64,000 nt of DNA from Isoetes taiwanensis (GCA_021234155.1 JAJEKV010000124.1:1755094-1819093); one strand, 5' to 3'. Shown: positions 22,588 to 34,049, counted from the stretch's first letter. The notes: generated by a model not told the origin, from the letters alone. Program-made: numbers and translations.

Positions 22588-24868
22588 ATGGCGCTCCCTG
22601 ATACCAGCCTGGAGGCAATCACACGTTTAGCATTGGATTTCCGGCCTGATGAATCCCAATACAGTGTTCCAGATCTGTTGGATGTCAATGCAACACAGGA
22701 AATATCACGTGAAGATCCAGTTTCCTCTGCAATTTACAAGAAATTGGATGCATCGAGAAAGAGAGAATACAGATTCTGGAATAAGATGAAAAAAGCAAAT
22801 GTTGAACGGAGGATCCGAAAGCATGAGACGCAGAGCAAGAAATAGCCAAGCAAGTAGTTGATTACTTCAATAAGCTCACCAAAAAGCATTCACCAGAACT
22901 CAAGGCCGATGTGATGAAGAGGGTGGTTCATCACCACGAAATGGAAATCTCGAACACGGAATTTTGCCAAATCCAAAGGAGTGCAAAGCGTGGGGTCTTT
23001 GCTCAATAACTTGAAATGACAATGGCAGCCACAAAGAGGCAAAGGAACCATGATATTTGGAGAGCCAGAACCTCTACACTTGTGATGGGTTCTTCCACAA
23101 AATCGAGATGCAATTCCACTATGGCAGGGCTGTTAGGTACATCTAATTCTTGCTTTCATGCCTCTGCTTCTTCATGCTTTCAAGTGCTTGTATCTGCTTT
23201 GAGTGATCTTTGGCCGATATGTTCATTGATTAATGTGCAATATTTCTTATGATAGGTTGCATGAGGTCAACTATTGCAACAAATGTGATTAAGGAAATCG
23301 GAAGCCTTCCTTGGAAATGGTCCGTGGTCTTGTTTCCAAAGGAGGTTGAGGTGCGATTCTCTCACCCCTGCTTGCAAGCAAAGCATAACAGAATTTTGGA
23401 AACAAAATAGCAGAGTCTCTCCTTGCAAGAAAGATGTTGTGAACATTGTTGGAGAGTCAGGCTTCCGAATTTCTTATTCCTTGCACCTTATGGAGGTCAC
23501 ACAGGTACAAGTTTCCATACATTCTTTTTTTTTTGCTATTATTGCATAAATATTCCTAACCAAAGGCCACCATTCAGCTGCAGCTATATCAACAATACAA
23601 AAAGGCACATCCTGAACACCCTCTTTGCTTAAAGGCTTCCGAGAAGTTGAAGCCTATTTATGTAAAGAAAGTATCAGAAAGGGAAACCTGTTGTTGCATA
23701 TACCATATGAAGTTGGAGTATGCCAGGGTAGCACTGAATGCATTAAGGTCAGCGAAAACTGGATTCCATGGTGAAGAGTGCAAGTGCACCTCGCGAGGTC
23801 CGTGGACTGGTGAGAATTGTCTGCCAGCCAACATAATGATGACTCAACCAAATGAAGCCTCGAGGGTCGTGGTTTGCAACAAGAGCGGGGTGAAGAATGG
23901 TATAAACATGAGTGCTTGATGCGCATATGTCGGCGTGGCATAAAAAGTCTTCCTATATGTCTAAGAGAAAGAGAGAATCATGAGTTCCGGGCTTGAATGG
24001 AAGACGTTTGAAAAGGTAATACTCTCTTTTTATTGCTTGTCAAGCATCTTGATATGTCTTTGCCATCCACCGAATATCGCTTTTTTGTGCTTTCAACATG
24101 CGCTAATCTTCTGTAATATATGCTACAGACCTTGTTACAGATTCCAAAGTGGGAGACGTAAGAAGTCGGGTGGAGTTGCGTACCGCATTACCAAGGAAGT
24201 GCCGGTGACAAAGAAAAGAAAAGATCCAATGCCACCAAGAAGGGAAACAAAAGTAAGAAATCCAAGGTAGCTGGTGGGACCACGACTGAAGGCTGCAAAG
24301 ACAAGTTGAGAAGAAGGGAAACAAAAGTAAGAAATCCAAGGTACCGGTGGGACACGGCCTGAAGGCAAAGACAAGATGAGACCTCAAATGGCAAGGGGAA
24401 AAAAAAAGAAAGGACCAAAGCCAGTCCTTAGATTGTCTTACAAGAGAACGGCAGTGAAGGATTTCATTTCATATCCAGTTCCACATTGAAGATATTCGTA
24501 CCACACAATTCTGAGGGGCTAGATGGCGTGCCATGCAATTCGTGAGTTGCCCGGACAATATCCAAGATGGCACCATTGTTTCTGTAATTGATTTTGCAGA
24601 GAATTACAGCATAAAAATACAAAGGGAGGTTAAGCTGAGGCATATCCTTGACAGAATTGTCAAGGATAGCTGGGGTCAGACCTTCAATGTCGATGAACAT
24701 GTGTTGGCTGGTTTGTACTATCTTTCAAAACCCGATGGTACTTGGGAGCTACTTGAAGACAAAGGCCCGACCTTCCAAAGATACCATCACGTATCAGCTA
24801 TCAAGTTTGAGATGAATCAGATTCCTGGCACCAACAGATTTCCCTTGATCAGGCTACTCACCAGATGA
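22588..24868 (+). pseudogene. Putative transposase of the outer element, decayed
   Basis: Successive open blocks in several frames share order and motifs with the minus-strand gene at 34.0-36.5 kb. They are: MALPDTSLEAITRLALDF at the start; a basic/coiled segment (about 22,860-23,005); SRVSPCKKDVVNIVGE (about 23,420); LKPIYVKKVSERET then CCCIYHMKLEYARVALNALR (about 23,645-23,755); EECKC and VVCNKSGVK; EWKTFEK followed by a GT donor (about 24,015); and an AG acceptor with a Lys-rich linker containing a duplicated block. Last comes FVPHNSE...DGTIVSVIDFAENYS (about 24,490-24,610). I recall this motif set from repetitive ORFs in many eukaryotes and take it as an RNase-H-like transposase, but cannot name the superfamily. 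At least two frameshifts are present, and the C-terminal WSDG and GKGEHDG motifs found in the inner copy are missing here. Confidence 0.6.
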
Positions 24869-25744
24869 TCCTTGACAGTCTGCCATATTAAGGTTGAATA
24901 TGCTTTGACCTAGTTGTTTTATCATTTTGACAGGTCTGTAGTTACTTGTGTACTTGTCTCAAATTTTGATCATTATATTGGAGACAATGCTTGTGAGACA
25001 AGTTTTGTAGTATTGACTGTTTGTATTGGAGTATTTTAGTATTGGAAACAATGCTTGTAGTATTGGAGACTAAGCTTGATATATATTACAGAAAATTGTA
25101 CACTCAAGATTAGAGACATCTTACAAGATCACTCAATACTCAAGATAACACAAAGTAATCATGCATATATATTACAAAAAAGTAGTATACAATGGTTACT
25201 TCATGAGTCATCGAAGTCTTCAAAGTCATGCTCGTCGCCAGGAAGGGTGCCCAAAGCCCATTTGCCTTTGTACTTCAGAGGAGCATTGAGGATATAGTAG
25301 GCCGAGACAAGGTAGTTGTTGAGACAAGAATCCAAAGATCGCAAATCGCCTCCCGGGGCGAAAGTGAAATCAATTTGTGAGATCGTTTCCTGTACTGTAT
25401 GAGAAGACAAGTATTCCAAAGCTGGACACACAAACTTCTGCAAAAAATTGTCCTCTTCTTGCCCCTTGAAAGGCATAACAGGAACGGTTGTGTGTGCACG
25501 GTTTAGAAACCCTTTGTGTAGGCTATCATCAACCAAGAAAATCATACCATGATATTGAGGAAAATCCTCAAGTACAACCTTCAACTCCTTGAAAAAAAAG
25601 TTGCTTTTCTGTGCTGGTTGGATGCTCGCATGCATAGCAATGCTCTTGACCATATATCTTCAAGAATCTGGTCTGCAAATCAGGGAACAATGCATCCACC
25701 ATATCCCTTGTATTCCGAAGTAGAGAAGCACTCCAAATCACAAC

Positions 25745-26348
25745 CAGGGAATAAATTACTAATCGCATATTTCTTATTAGCCAGAATGACTTTAGCTAAA
25801 CTTGCTCGATATTAATCCCAAAACTTTCTGTGCTTTAGCTAAACTCTACACATTTTTCCTCTCATACTTTCTAGTGTTTAGCTAAAGTAACCCAAACATC
25901 ATCCCAAAAATTTCTATAGTGTGACCAACAGAAAAAATTAAGCCAAATTACTTTAATTTTTTTCAATATATTCCACTTATTTTAGTCATTTTCTTTGTGA
26001 AAACATTCTAAAATAATGCTAACTAGCAAAGTCTAGGACTCAAATTAATTCATATTACTAGAAACTAAACTAGTAGTAATATATTTCATATAAACTAAAA
26101 TGATGTTAGCTAAACTAGCCGAAATTCATTCTAAAAGTTTCTATGGTTTAGCTAAACAATACAAAATTTCACTCTCTTACTTTCTAGCGTTTAGCTAAAG
26201 AGCTCCAGGGTTGGCGCAGTCCCGAAAAAAGTTAAGCTAAAATTATTATTTTTTTTTCCAATTTTTGCCATTTATTTTAGCCAATGCTTTTTGAAAATGT
26301 GCTAAAAAATCGCCAAATAGCTAAGTTTAGCCCTTAAATTATTCCATG
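25745..26348. mobile_element. hAT-like MITE in the FCP1-like gene
   Basis: This 604-base insertion is flanked by a perfect 8-base duplication ATCACAAC (25,737-25,744 and 26,349-26,356). Its ends are CAGGGAATAAATTA and, in reverse complement, CATGGAATAATTTA. Both the 8-bp duplication and the CAGGG start are typical of hAT elements. It contains at least six TTTAGCTAAA-type palindromes and is built of two diverged halves. It has no coding capacity. Confidence 0.85.
25780..26340. repeat. Two diverged half-units with TTTAGCTAAA palindromes
   Basis: The block 25,780-26,060 recurs as 26,095-26,340 with shared landmarks (TTAGCTAAACT, CTTTCTAGYGTTTAGCTAAA, an ATTTTAGYCA block and a GCTAA tail). The palindrome TTTAGCTAAA or close variants occur near 25,793, 25,837, 25,875, 26,106, 26,146 and 26,191. 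Confidence 0.7.
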
Positions 26349-27489
26349 ATCACAACATCAAACCTCTGCAGTGCCCATTCCACAAACTCATGATACCCTG
26401 GTCTGCAAATGAGGTACTTACTTGCAGTTTATTTTACAACATGGTTCGTTTGTGGTGGATGCAAGATTTTTTGGTTCATTCTCCTCTGTTGTGTCTGTGC
26501 CAGTACACCATTTATGTCAAGCACCATGCACTTCCGTCTGGGTGTCCATCCCTCGACGTTTGCAACCACCGCCGATGTCCGCTGCATCGCGGCTTGTCTG
26601 CGGCCGGACTCTCTTTGGAAGTGCTATCCGGGCGTCTTTCGCTATTCTTTGCGACCTTCTTTGGACTCGGTTTATCTTTGCTACCAGATGATGGAGAGTG
26701 CTGATAGCCATAGTTAGATACATCCTTATCGTATCTCCCCGCCCCAATGTATGGGTGTTTCCTCGGCTATCGGTAACCCTTACCAAGTGGTGGCTTAGGG
26801 GACTAGGTGGTTTATCAACTATGTCCACAAAACTACTTTTCTTGGTCTCCCCGAAAAATCAAAAGTGGTGCTACAATTACCAACCTGAAACTTGCGAACA
26901 TTATGCCAAGTGAAATAAGACAAGTAAAATAACCGCTTGATCTTAAATATTGGATTGCACCTTTTATATGTAATAGGTTGTTTTGCACTTTGGTTTCTTC
27001 ATTATCCGTCTGGTTCTCTCTCACTATCTTCAAATTTCAGATTCAAGTAGCACCACTTGTGTACGCCTTCTCCTTCTGCAGTAAATGCATATTGATCCCT
27101 AGGTTGAAACTCGAAACAAATTTTACAAGGACACAATGGGGAAAATAAATATATTCCGGTATTAAACAAAAACCTTTTAACCGATCGTTTTTGGCAAGTC
27201 TTGTGCAAAACAAAATTGGGCCCAAACAAGTACATATAAATTACATTAGACTCGAGGGTTTTTCCCTAGTGCCACGCCTATAGGCACGCCTCATCAACCG
27301 AATCATCTGACTCACCCTCACTCTCGGGCTCTATAACATTTTTGGTCATGGACCTTGTGAGCCTTGTGATTCGGGCCACAACCTTGTTCACCTGCTTATC
27401 CACTATATTCGGGTCTTCAATATCCTTGTCTTCCCCTACAACAACAGTGTTAGAGGAGGCCTTTGTAGAGGTTGCTGCAGAATTTGGAA

Positions 27490-28107
27490 CTATATTGTAT
27501 TTCTCAAAGATCGCCGGAACTCATTTGAATCTGCTTTGGACCATGTTGGTGTCTTTAGCACAGTGCTTTCAGGTGCTGCATTGTGTTGCTGACTGCTTTC
27601 CTCATGCTGTTCACTGTCTACAGGCGCTTCTAATGTACCCACTTTAGGAAACAAACGTGTACCTTTTTTGGCTGTTCTTGCTTGTGGAGTTCGAGTCCTT
27701 GTAGACTTGTGTCCGGGGGTCCTTTTACTAAGAGGTGTTTTCACATGCTTCCTTTTCCTGTTGCTGTCTGGAGTTGTAGCTACCACCTCATCTAAGTCAA
27801 TTGTTTCAACTATATGTTTGTGTGCTGCCCCAGCATATAAGGGTTCCTGCTTGACTGTCTTCCCCAATTCCTCCACTAAGCCTGCTGGAACTGTTTCTGA
27901 GCAGTCGAGGCAGTGTGTCTTCTCCATAAGCAAACTCAGGCAGCTGACATGATATACATGGCCACATTTCAGCTTCAGACTTAGGGTGTAATCATCCTGG
28001 AATGCCAGCCCACATGTGGAGCATCTCTCCTCATCTCCAATTGGCAACCTGAATGTCACAGGATAGATGCTCACAAGCTGGCCAGCTCTCCTTGTAAGTT
28101 CCCTAAG
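27490..28107 (-). pseudogene. RING-H2 finger gene of the outer element, C-terminal part
   Basis: The minus-strand frame from 28,107 reads LTRRAGQLVSIYPVTFRL and then a complete C3H2C3 RING: counting from 28,074, Cys18, Cys21, Cys37, His39, His42, Cys45, Cys55 and Cys58 (CSTC ... CGHVYHVSC ... CLDC). After it comes a disordered tail rich in Thr-Pro, Arg and Lys (TPLSKRTPGHKSTRTRTP), ending RRSLRNTI at 27,490. RING-H2 domains usually act as E3 ubiquitin ligases; here that is family knowledge only. The inner transposon is inserted immediately upstream in the frame, so the N-terminal half lies at 37,118-37,372. No Met start is present at this end, as expected for an interrupted ORF. Confidence 0.75.
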
Positions 28108-28139
28108 GGTGTAAATATGGTAATGCTACCCAAAAAAAC

Positions 28140-28185
28140 GCGAAAGCACTTAGCACCTAAAGCACTTCCAAGCACTTAGCAACCC
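28140..28185. repeat. Subterminal AGCACTT repeats, left end of the inner element
   Basis: AAAGCACTTAGCACCTAAAGCACTTCCAAGCACTTAGC-like units (motif AGCACTT) recur four times. The right end shows AAAGCACCTAAAGCACTTAC (about 37,050). Candidate transposase-binding sites. Confidence 0.6.
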
Positions 28186-28559
28186 GTAGTTATACCTCCC
28201 ACAATCTCGACCTCGGTTCCCGCGCGCACCTAGCTTCCATGCACCTTCCTTTTTTTTTGATCCCAATTTGTGTTTCTTTTGCTCTGTTTTTCTCCCGCTC
28301 ACATCATAGATCAATTATCCGGAACTTACATTCGTGAATCGATTACAATGGTAGAGGAGGCGATTCTATACCGAGGATTTCGAAGGATACACGGCCTTTC
28401 AAACCATGGTTTGCAGCCCTCGTGAGCGCATTCAATTGGTCGGCAAATAATGTTACACAAGAACAAGGGGAATCGGGCTTGGCAAGAACCCCTCAATCCC
28501 AAGTCGGGTTGGGCACTAAAGTTGCCGCTATTCAGCCACATCCAAGGCCAAATTGGACA

Positions 28560-30135
28560 GCTTTGTTAAGGATTCTTTATCCGTGATGGGGTTTCAAACA
28601 ATGAAGTCGGGAAGCAATTTGCCCTTGCATTTGCTTGGGAAAATTGCCAAGAAGGTCTTGAAGATCCCGGCCATCAAATCAATTGGGCTGCATATGGTGC
28701 ACATGTGTTATGGTTTACAGGCATAGCAGCCGAGACCTCGTGGTGTTAAAGAGAAACAAGAAATTGATTCAAAGCCTCGCCGAAAGCAAAAGAGGTAGCA
28801 AGTAGTAAACTTGATCGGACAAACTTGAAACCGAATCTGCGGATAGTGACAGAGAATCTGAAAACTTATGATCAAGAAAACTCGATGGAAAAAAGAAATG
28901 CAGATATAGTTGTTAGCCCGGCAAAAAGAAGAAAAGTCAAATGACAAAATTTTTAAAAGGCTAACCGAAAAAAGACACAAAGATGGAACAATTGAAATCA
29001 CCGATTGTTGAAAAGAGGGGCCTGCTCATGACACAGAAGTAGAACAGAAATAAAATGAGTTGGAGAGAAAGTTAATGTTTGAGGAGTATGCCGCAGAGTC
29101 CATGGAGTCATTATGCACTGAGATCCGTGATCTGATTTTAAAGAAGGGAAACTTGGAGGCGTAATTAATTCAACCGATGGTGACATCAAGGCAGCCAAGG
29201 AATATGCAAAAACCTTGACAGCCTAGGAGACATCAAGAATTCAACTTTCTCATCAACACCATCAAGAGAAATCTTCCGTGTTTTTACAAAATTTTTGTAA
29301 TGCTTGTGGTTTGGGATTTCCGATAAGTACAAGCTTTTTTAATTCTTGATTGCTCACATGAATATCATGTGATGTGTGTCTGCCTTTGTTAAAGGAAGGC
29401 AAATGTTTGAAATGTGAATGCCTAGTTCCCCAAGACCTTTATGTTGAGCTTGGCTTGAGCATTCCTGTTGCGCTTGAGCAAAAGTTGCTTCCTTTGATCC
29501 TAGATTAAGTTTCGTGAAATCAGATTTGGGATCAAATACAGGTCGGCAATTGAAGATGTAGTAGATGTGCAATCCGACCAATTGAAGTCCCCTGATGTGC
29601 ACTGAACAATTGAAGTCCCCTTCTACTAGCACGAAGAGAAGAAGGTTGAGACATGTCGTGGATGATTCTCGATATTGAAACAGAGAATGTTCTCGGGACA
29701 GGTGACCCCAATGCGCTTAAGAAGTGGCAAAGAAATTTCGTGAAGAAACAAAGGTCGCCTCGATGAGGAGATTGAGTATGTCTTAGACACTCCAACCGTG
29801 AAGAAGCGTAAGCAAGATCAAGAAGAAAAAGCCGATGTGGTTGTGAAGAAGACAGGGAAGGAAAAGAAGACATTGAATAAAGAAGAGACTAGCAAAAGAA
29901 AAGGAGGTGGCAAGGCCAAAGCAAATTGCTCGTACCAAAGCCAAGGTTACTAGAAAGTATCCTTTGAGAGGGAGAGGTCAAAAGAATGATGGGAATGATG
30001 CAGGCAACAGTAACTTGCAAGGCAATGAAGAAGAGGTTGAGAAGGATGTCATGGACAACATAAACTCAACCCTTGCTGATATTGCAAAAGTGGGTTTGAA
30101 AGTTCAAAAGAAGTTCATGAAGAGCAGCCAATACT
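28560..30135 (+). pseudogene. Third gene of the inner element, unrecognised
   Basis: One frame near 28,575-28,730 reads FIRDGVSNNEVGKQFALAFA then WENCQEGLEDPGHQINWAAY, which looks like genuine protein. The following 1.2 kb keeps Lys/Glu-rich coding character but is broken by stops. It ends with an open block 29,907-30,137 that begins ARPKQIARTKAKVTRKYPLR and goes on to an acidic and then amphipathic tail (NSTLADIAKVGLKVQKKF). In position it corresponds to the RING gene of the outer element (same strand relative to the transposase), yet no RING cysteines are seen, so the third gene appears to differ between the elements. The function is unknown. Confidence 0.4.
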
Positions 30136-30539
30136 AGAACCTCGCACCAAATGTACAAGCCGCAAAGACTATATCTGCACAAGATAAAGGTACAAAACTT
30201 GCAGCAATGATTGAATCCATGAGGGGAAAAAACAACATCCCCTTTGAGCGTAATAATTCATTCCCCATTGTTTAATTTGAATTTTAAATTATTGTATTCA
30301 TTATTTGAGTTGTCTTCTCGTAATCTTCGTGGAGTGACCAAGTAGTCCAAAGTGATGAGGACTTAAATGTATCCCAATTAACTTCCAGGTCTTGTGCTTT
30401 TTTAATTTAATCTCAATATTTGTACTTGAATTTGGGTGTGTATTCACTTGATTAATGTTGTGAATGTTAGGTCCACTGAAGTACAAAGTGTAAATGTAGC
30501 TTCAAGTTCCACTGCACTGCCAATTGTTATTAGGCAAAA

Positions 30540-31054
30540 AGAGATTGCTTGATTCTAGATCTTAATGGCGCTCTCGTGAAGAGCTTTAGAAGAAGCAATC
30601 AATTGAGGGATGATCTTAAAAAGATAAACCCTCAATTATTAAAATCATCAACAACTAACAAAGTAGTTGTATTCAGGCCGGGAGTACATGCTTTCTTGGA
30701 GGAAGCATCTTACTGGTATGACTTAGCCATTTGGTCCTCTATGAACAGATTTAATGTTCATGAGGTGCTTGATGTCCTATGTCCTGCTAAGAAAGACAAA
30801 TTCATCTTCATTTGGGACCGTAGTTTCGTGGATGAGATGCCTTTCAAGTATCCTTTGAGTCTTCTAATCCTATTTTTATGAAGCCACTCCATAAGGTATA
30901 TGCAGCTTTCCCTGAGTATGGCAGAAATGTAATTATTGCAGATGATGAGGTTTACAAGACATTTCTGTCCCCACCATTTACTTCCATCATGGTGCCTACT
31001 TTCACCGTCCACCCAACCGATGAAATTCGATGTTTATTTGCTTCCAATACTTAG
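30540..31054 (+). pseudogene. FCP1/NIF-type phosphatase-like gene of the inner element
   Basis: The frame reads KRDCLILDLNGALV (about 30,540), then VVVFRPGVHAFLEEASYWYD and LAIWSSMNRFNVHEVLDVLC, then FIFIWDRS. After a frameshift near 30,860 it continues as HKVYAAFPEYGRNVIIADDE and VYKTFLSPPFTSIMVPTF. The order (LDxNG, RPG, WSS, W, then the acidic pair followed by Y-K-x-F-L) is that of the FCP1-homology HAD domain. As in the outer element, motif I is D-L-N-G with Asn for the second Asp, and here the last motif is ADDE where DDS is usual. The family dephosphorylates phospho-Ser/Thr, for example the RNA polymerase II CTD; whether this version is active is doubtful. It is convergent with the transposase-like gene at 34.0-36.5 kb. 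Confidence 0.75.
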
Positions 31055-31343
31055 ACAGTGTCACATGTCAAGATACTTTTAGTCAGATCAAGAATAACAC
31101 TAGAGCGTAATGTTATACAAGTATTTCCCTCGGTGTTCTTGAAGAATTATTCCAGCAGACATTTGAGCAGATAAGAAACTCACTGGTCAAAGCATACCGC
31201 AAGGGCCGATTCGGGTTAGTTGATGCACATCGAAATGTCTTCGCGCAAGTGCACTTTGGTTCATCTACGTAAGTTTTTAGATTCCCCGATCCTGTATAAA
31301 CTTTTATAAATTGCCTCAATTTTGTTACATAGAGGCATGTAAC

Positions 31344-31413
31344 TATGTGAGTGCAGATTTGCCTCCATTTTGTACAGATAATATGAGAGTGCAGATTTGC
31401 CTCCATTTTGTAA
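31344..31413. repeat. Short direct repeat (about 30 bases, two copies)
   Basis: GTGCAGATTTGCCTCCATTT with trailing TGTA occurs twice in tandem, separated by about 8 bases. Confidence 0.7.
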
Positions 31414-33044
31414 CTACACAAGAATTTTGTACCATCTTGCAATGTAATATATCTTCATTCTCTTTCATTATGTGTTCTCGTATGAATTTTCTTGAAATTG
31501 CAAAGTTAATCGCAAGTGATGTTATGCTTTCCCAATTCAAGAAAAAAATAGTTTAGACTATAAGACTCCTCACACCACAACCCAAACCTTTTGCAAATGA
31601 TTTTAATCTTGGCAGAACTCAAAGGAGTTGAGAAGATGTGGATTGAATTTGGACTGAAGTATTGCATCGCACCTTGTTCATATTGATGACACCGACCAGG
31701 TCAAAATTTGGTCAATGTCCCCGTCAAGTCAATTTTTTTGCATATGTATAAGCCGGGAATTTTTGGACTCAATAAAAGCAAGATATGTAGAACTAATTTG
31801 AAAAGTAATCAAATGTCAAGAACAAATGTGAACAAGAATCAAATGTCGTGGTGCAATGATGAAATTGAAAAAAGAGAAATTTTTCACATTAATAACATAA
31901 ATAGCCCGCAGCTCGAATTTAAAAAGACATCCGAGCCCGCAAAAATTACAAAATTGGAGCAAAATTACAAAAAGGATGAAGATGGATGGCCTACTCAAAA
32001 TTGGTAGGTGTCTAAGTACTTGAAGTCTTCAAAGAAATCGTTGGATTATTGTCACCGCTTGGCCGATTCCACCATTCAACACCGCCAATGAGGTACTCGT
32101 GATTGCAGGTTTGCCATATTTAGCGTAATCAAATTACCATAAGCATCCGCCGACCTCTATGATAGTAATAGCATTCTCTCAGAATGATCAAACCGAAAGC
32201 GTAAGTCATGAGAGGGTTGTTCCTTTCTATGAAGTAGTACAAAGATCGCTAACCGTAAGTTGCTTTACAAAAATTCAACCGCCCATTTTTTCTCCTTCTC
32301 TCGCACAACTCGGTCCCTTAAATTGTACCGCTCTTATCACTTTCCTTCAAGACATGATCTATATCCGCTAGAAGATTCTCAAAAAGTCTCTTTCCTTTTG
32401 CCTTTACCAGCCTCAAGAACTAGCAACCCCACCCACTTCCAGATTTCTTGAGTCAGGCAAACAAATTTTGCCTCCTCGCAAAGTCACAAAATTGTGTCCA
32501 AAGTTTTTGCAGCTTTCTAGGTATTGTTTGAAAAGCCTAGCAAGTAGGAGGCCACCGCCTTTTAAGGGAATCCAATTCACGAGCAAATGTAGCATTTGTC
32601 TTGATCACATACCTCTACTGTGGGGACCCCTCGTACACAAGAACTCCTCGATCATCCGTAACCGGCAACACACCATCCGGGCCCGGTCTTTGGTTAAATT
32701 ATCCCAAGCAGAGGATAAATGGAGAAATAATCAAGCTCGGCCATTTTTCTTGACAAAAGCGACTTGCGGAGATGGATCCAAGCGAGAGACCGGGTAGATC
32801 AAGGCGAGATGAGCGGCTTCTAGGTTAAAAAGAATTCTGAATGCATTTTCGGGTTTAAAGAATTTGCCATTAAGACCGGGCGAATGGGCAGAGAAAACAA
32901 CAAAGGGCAATTGAAACAGAGAATTCTCCCAAATTTTGAAGAATTCTCACAACTTCGCCAACAATTCTTGTTCAAATCTCCTCCAATCCCTTCACCAACC
33001 TCCCAAAGATCGTAATTCAGAATTAACCTCCCAAGAGATAAAAT

Positions 33045-34010
33045 TTTGAAGACTCTACCTCCCGTAAAAAGCCTCAGAATGTCTTGCCGTAAGTGCTTTA
33101 AGTGCTTTTAAGTGTCGTGGGCGCGAATCTCGTAACATGCTAAAGACAACCAAAAAAAGGGAAAATACCTTTTGATCCCCGTTTGCATCCATTATACTTC
33201 ATCCATTACCTTCTATGAGGTAGTTGGAATACTACTCATGATTTGTTGGCAAGTGTCTTCATCCATGGTATACATCTTAGAGTCATCTTCATCCGTGATA
33301 CATGTCAAACTTTGATGCAGTTTACAAGATGGCTATAAACACTTGCCTCGTGTTTGTCCTCCATCACCTCAAAATTTAGACTACCCGAATTTGTTTGTAA
33401 TAAAGTCCCGAGACAATAACTTCTTCTACCCCAAACACATTCCCCATCCATCCTTATAATTTTCTAGCAAAGTATTCTTTTGCTTCAAAGCACCTAAGCA
33501 CATAAAAATCTACCCCTTCTTCATTACCTTCTTCAAAGATTTACATTCTAAAAAATTATCCCCCACTTCTATCATGGAACTCATTACATCATCTTCATCC
33601 TCTTCTTCTTCCTCAATATCAAACTCGGCCTCTTCTTCATTTTCAATGTTGTCACCTGTATTCCTAGGCTCCTTTAACCTCAACTCACCGCTCTCCCAAT
33701 CACCAATTCACTCACATACACACATTTATCCCACTTGAATTGAATGCAATAGTTGCAAAAGCATGACAATGGTCTATAAGCTACCTTCAAAGAGTTTTCC
33801 TTGTCACATGGCCTGATGCAAAGAAATCTTTGTTGTTCCCTTCAAGGCATGGCATTCAATTCTTTCAGATCCGCCAATGTTTGAAGACTCCACCTCCCGT
33901 AATAACCTCAGAACATCAAGTGTCAGTAAGTGCTTTAAGTCTTTGGAGAGACCATTCAAGACTGCCTAAAAAACAACAAAAAAAGGAATAATACCTTTTG
34001 ATATCATTAT
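33045..34010. repeat. Internal direct duplication in the inner element
   Basis: The block GAAGACTCTACCTCCCGTAA ... GTAAGTGCTTTAAGTG ... ATACCTTTTGAT (about 33,046-33,180) recurs at about 33,884-34,005. It contains copies of the AAGTGCTTT motif also present in the subterminal regions. Confidence 0.6.
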
Positions 34011-34049
34011 CGATGGATGATTTTGAAAGTACAATTGGAGAAAATTAAC

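Larger units (their letters stand above)
25201..26828 (-). pseudogene. FCP1/NIF-type phosphatase-like gene of the outer element, split by a MITE
   Basis: On the minus strand a basic N-terminal region (26,828-26,530; RRSQRIAKDARIALPKRVRP) leads to KCMVLDINGVLAQ (about 26,535), the motif I position of the FCP1/SCP HAD phosphatases. RPGYHEFVEWALQRFDVV follows (about 26,410-26,355). The 604-base MITE intervenes, and the frame then continues as IWSASLLRNTRDMVDALFPD, ends with the Mg-binding region FLVDDSLHKGFLNRAHTTV, and closes FEDFDDS at 25,201. Skipping the MITE plus one target duplication restores RFDVVIWSASLLRNT exactly. The canonical DxDx(T/V) reads D-I-N-G, so the second Asp is Asn. A stop (about 26,430) and frame changes show decay. 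The gene is convergent with the transposase-like gene. Confidence 0.75.

Noticed and set aside
26405-26425. GTAAGT...TTGCAG as an intron inside the FCP1-like gene
   Set aside because: It would be only about 19 bases, far below a spliceable length; coding continues through it as KYLICRPGYHEF.
26390-26717. Three overlapping plus-strand ORFs (89-104 codons)
   Set aside because: They lie antisense to the FCP1-like gene, whose motifs on the minus strand explain the openness.
29907-30137. Histone H3 gene fragment
   Set aside because: ARPKQIARTKAK resembles the H3 tail only in its basic motif; the rest (NDAGNSNLQGNEEEVEKD) has nothing of the histone fold.
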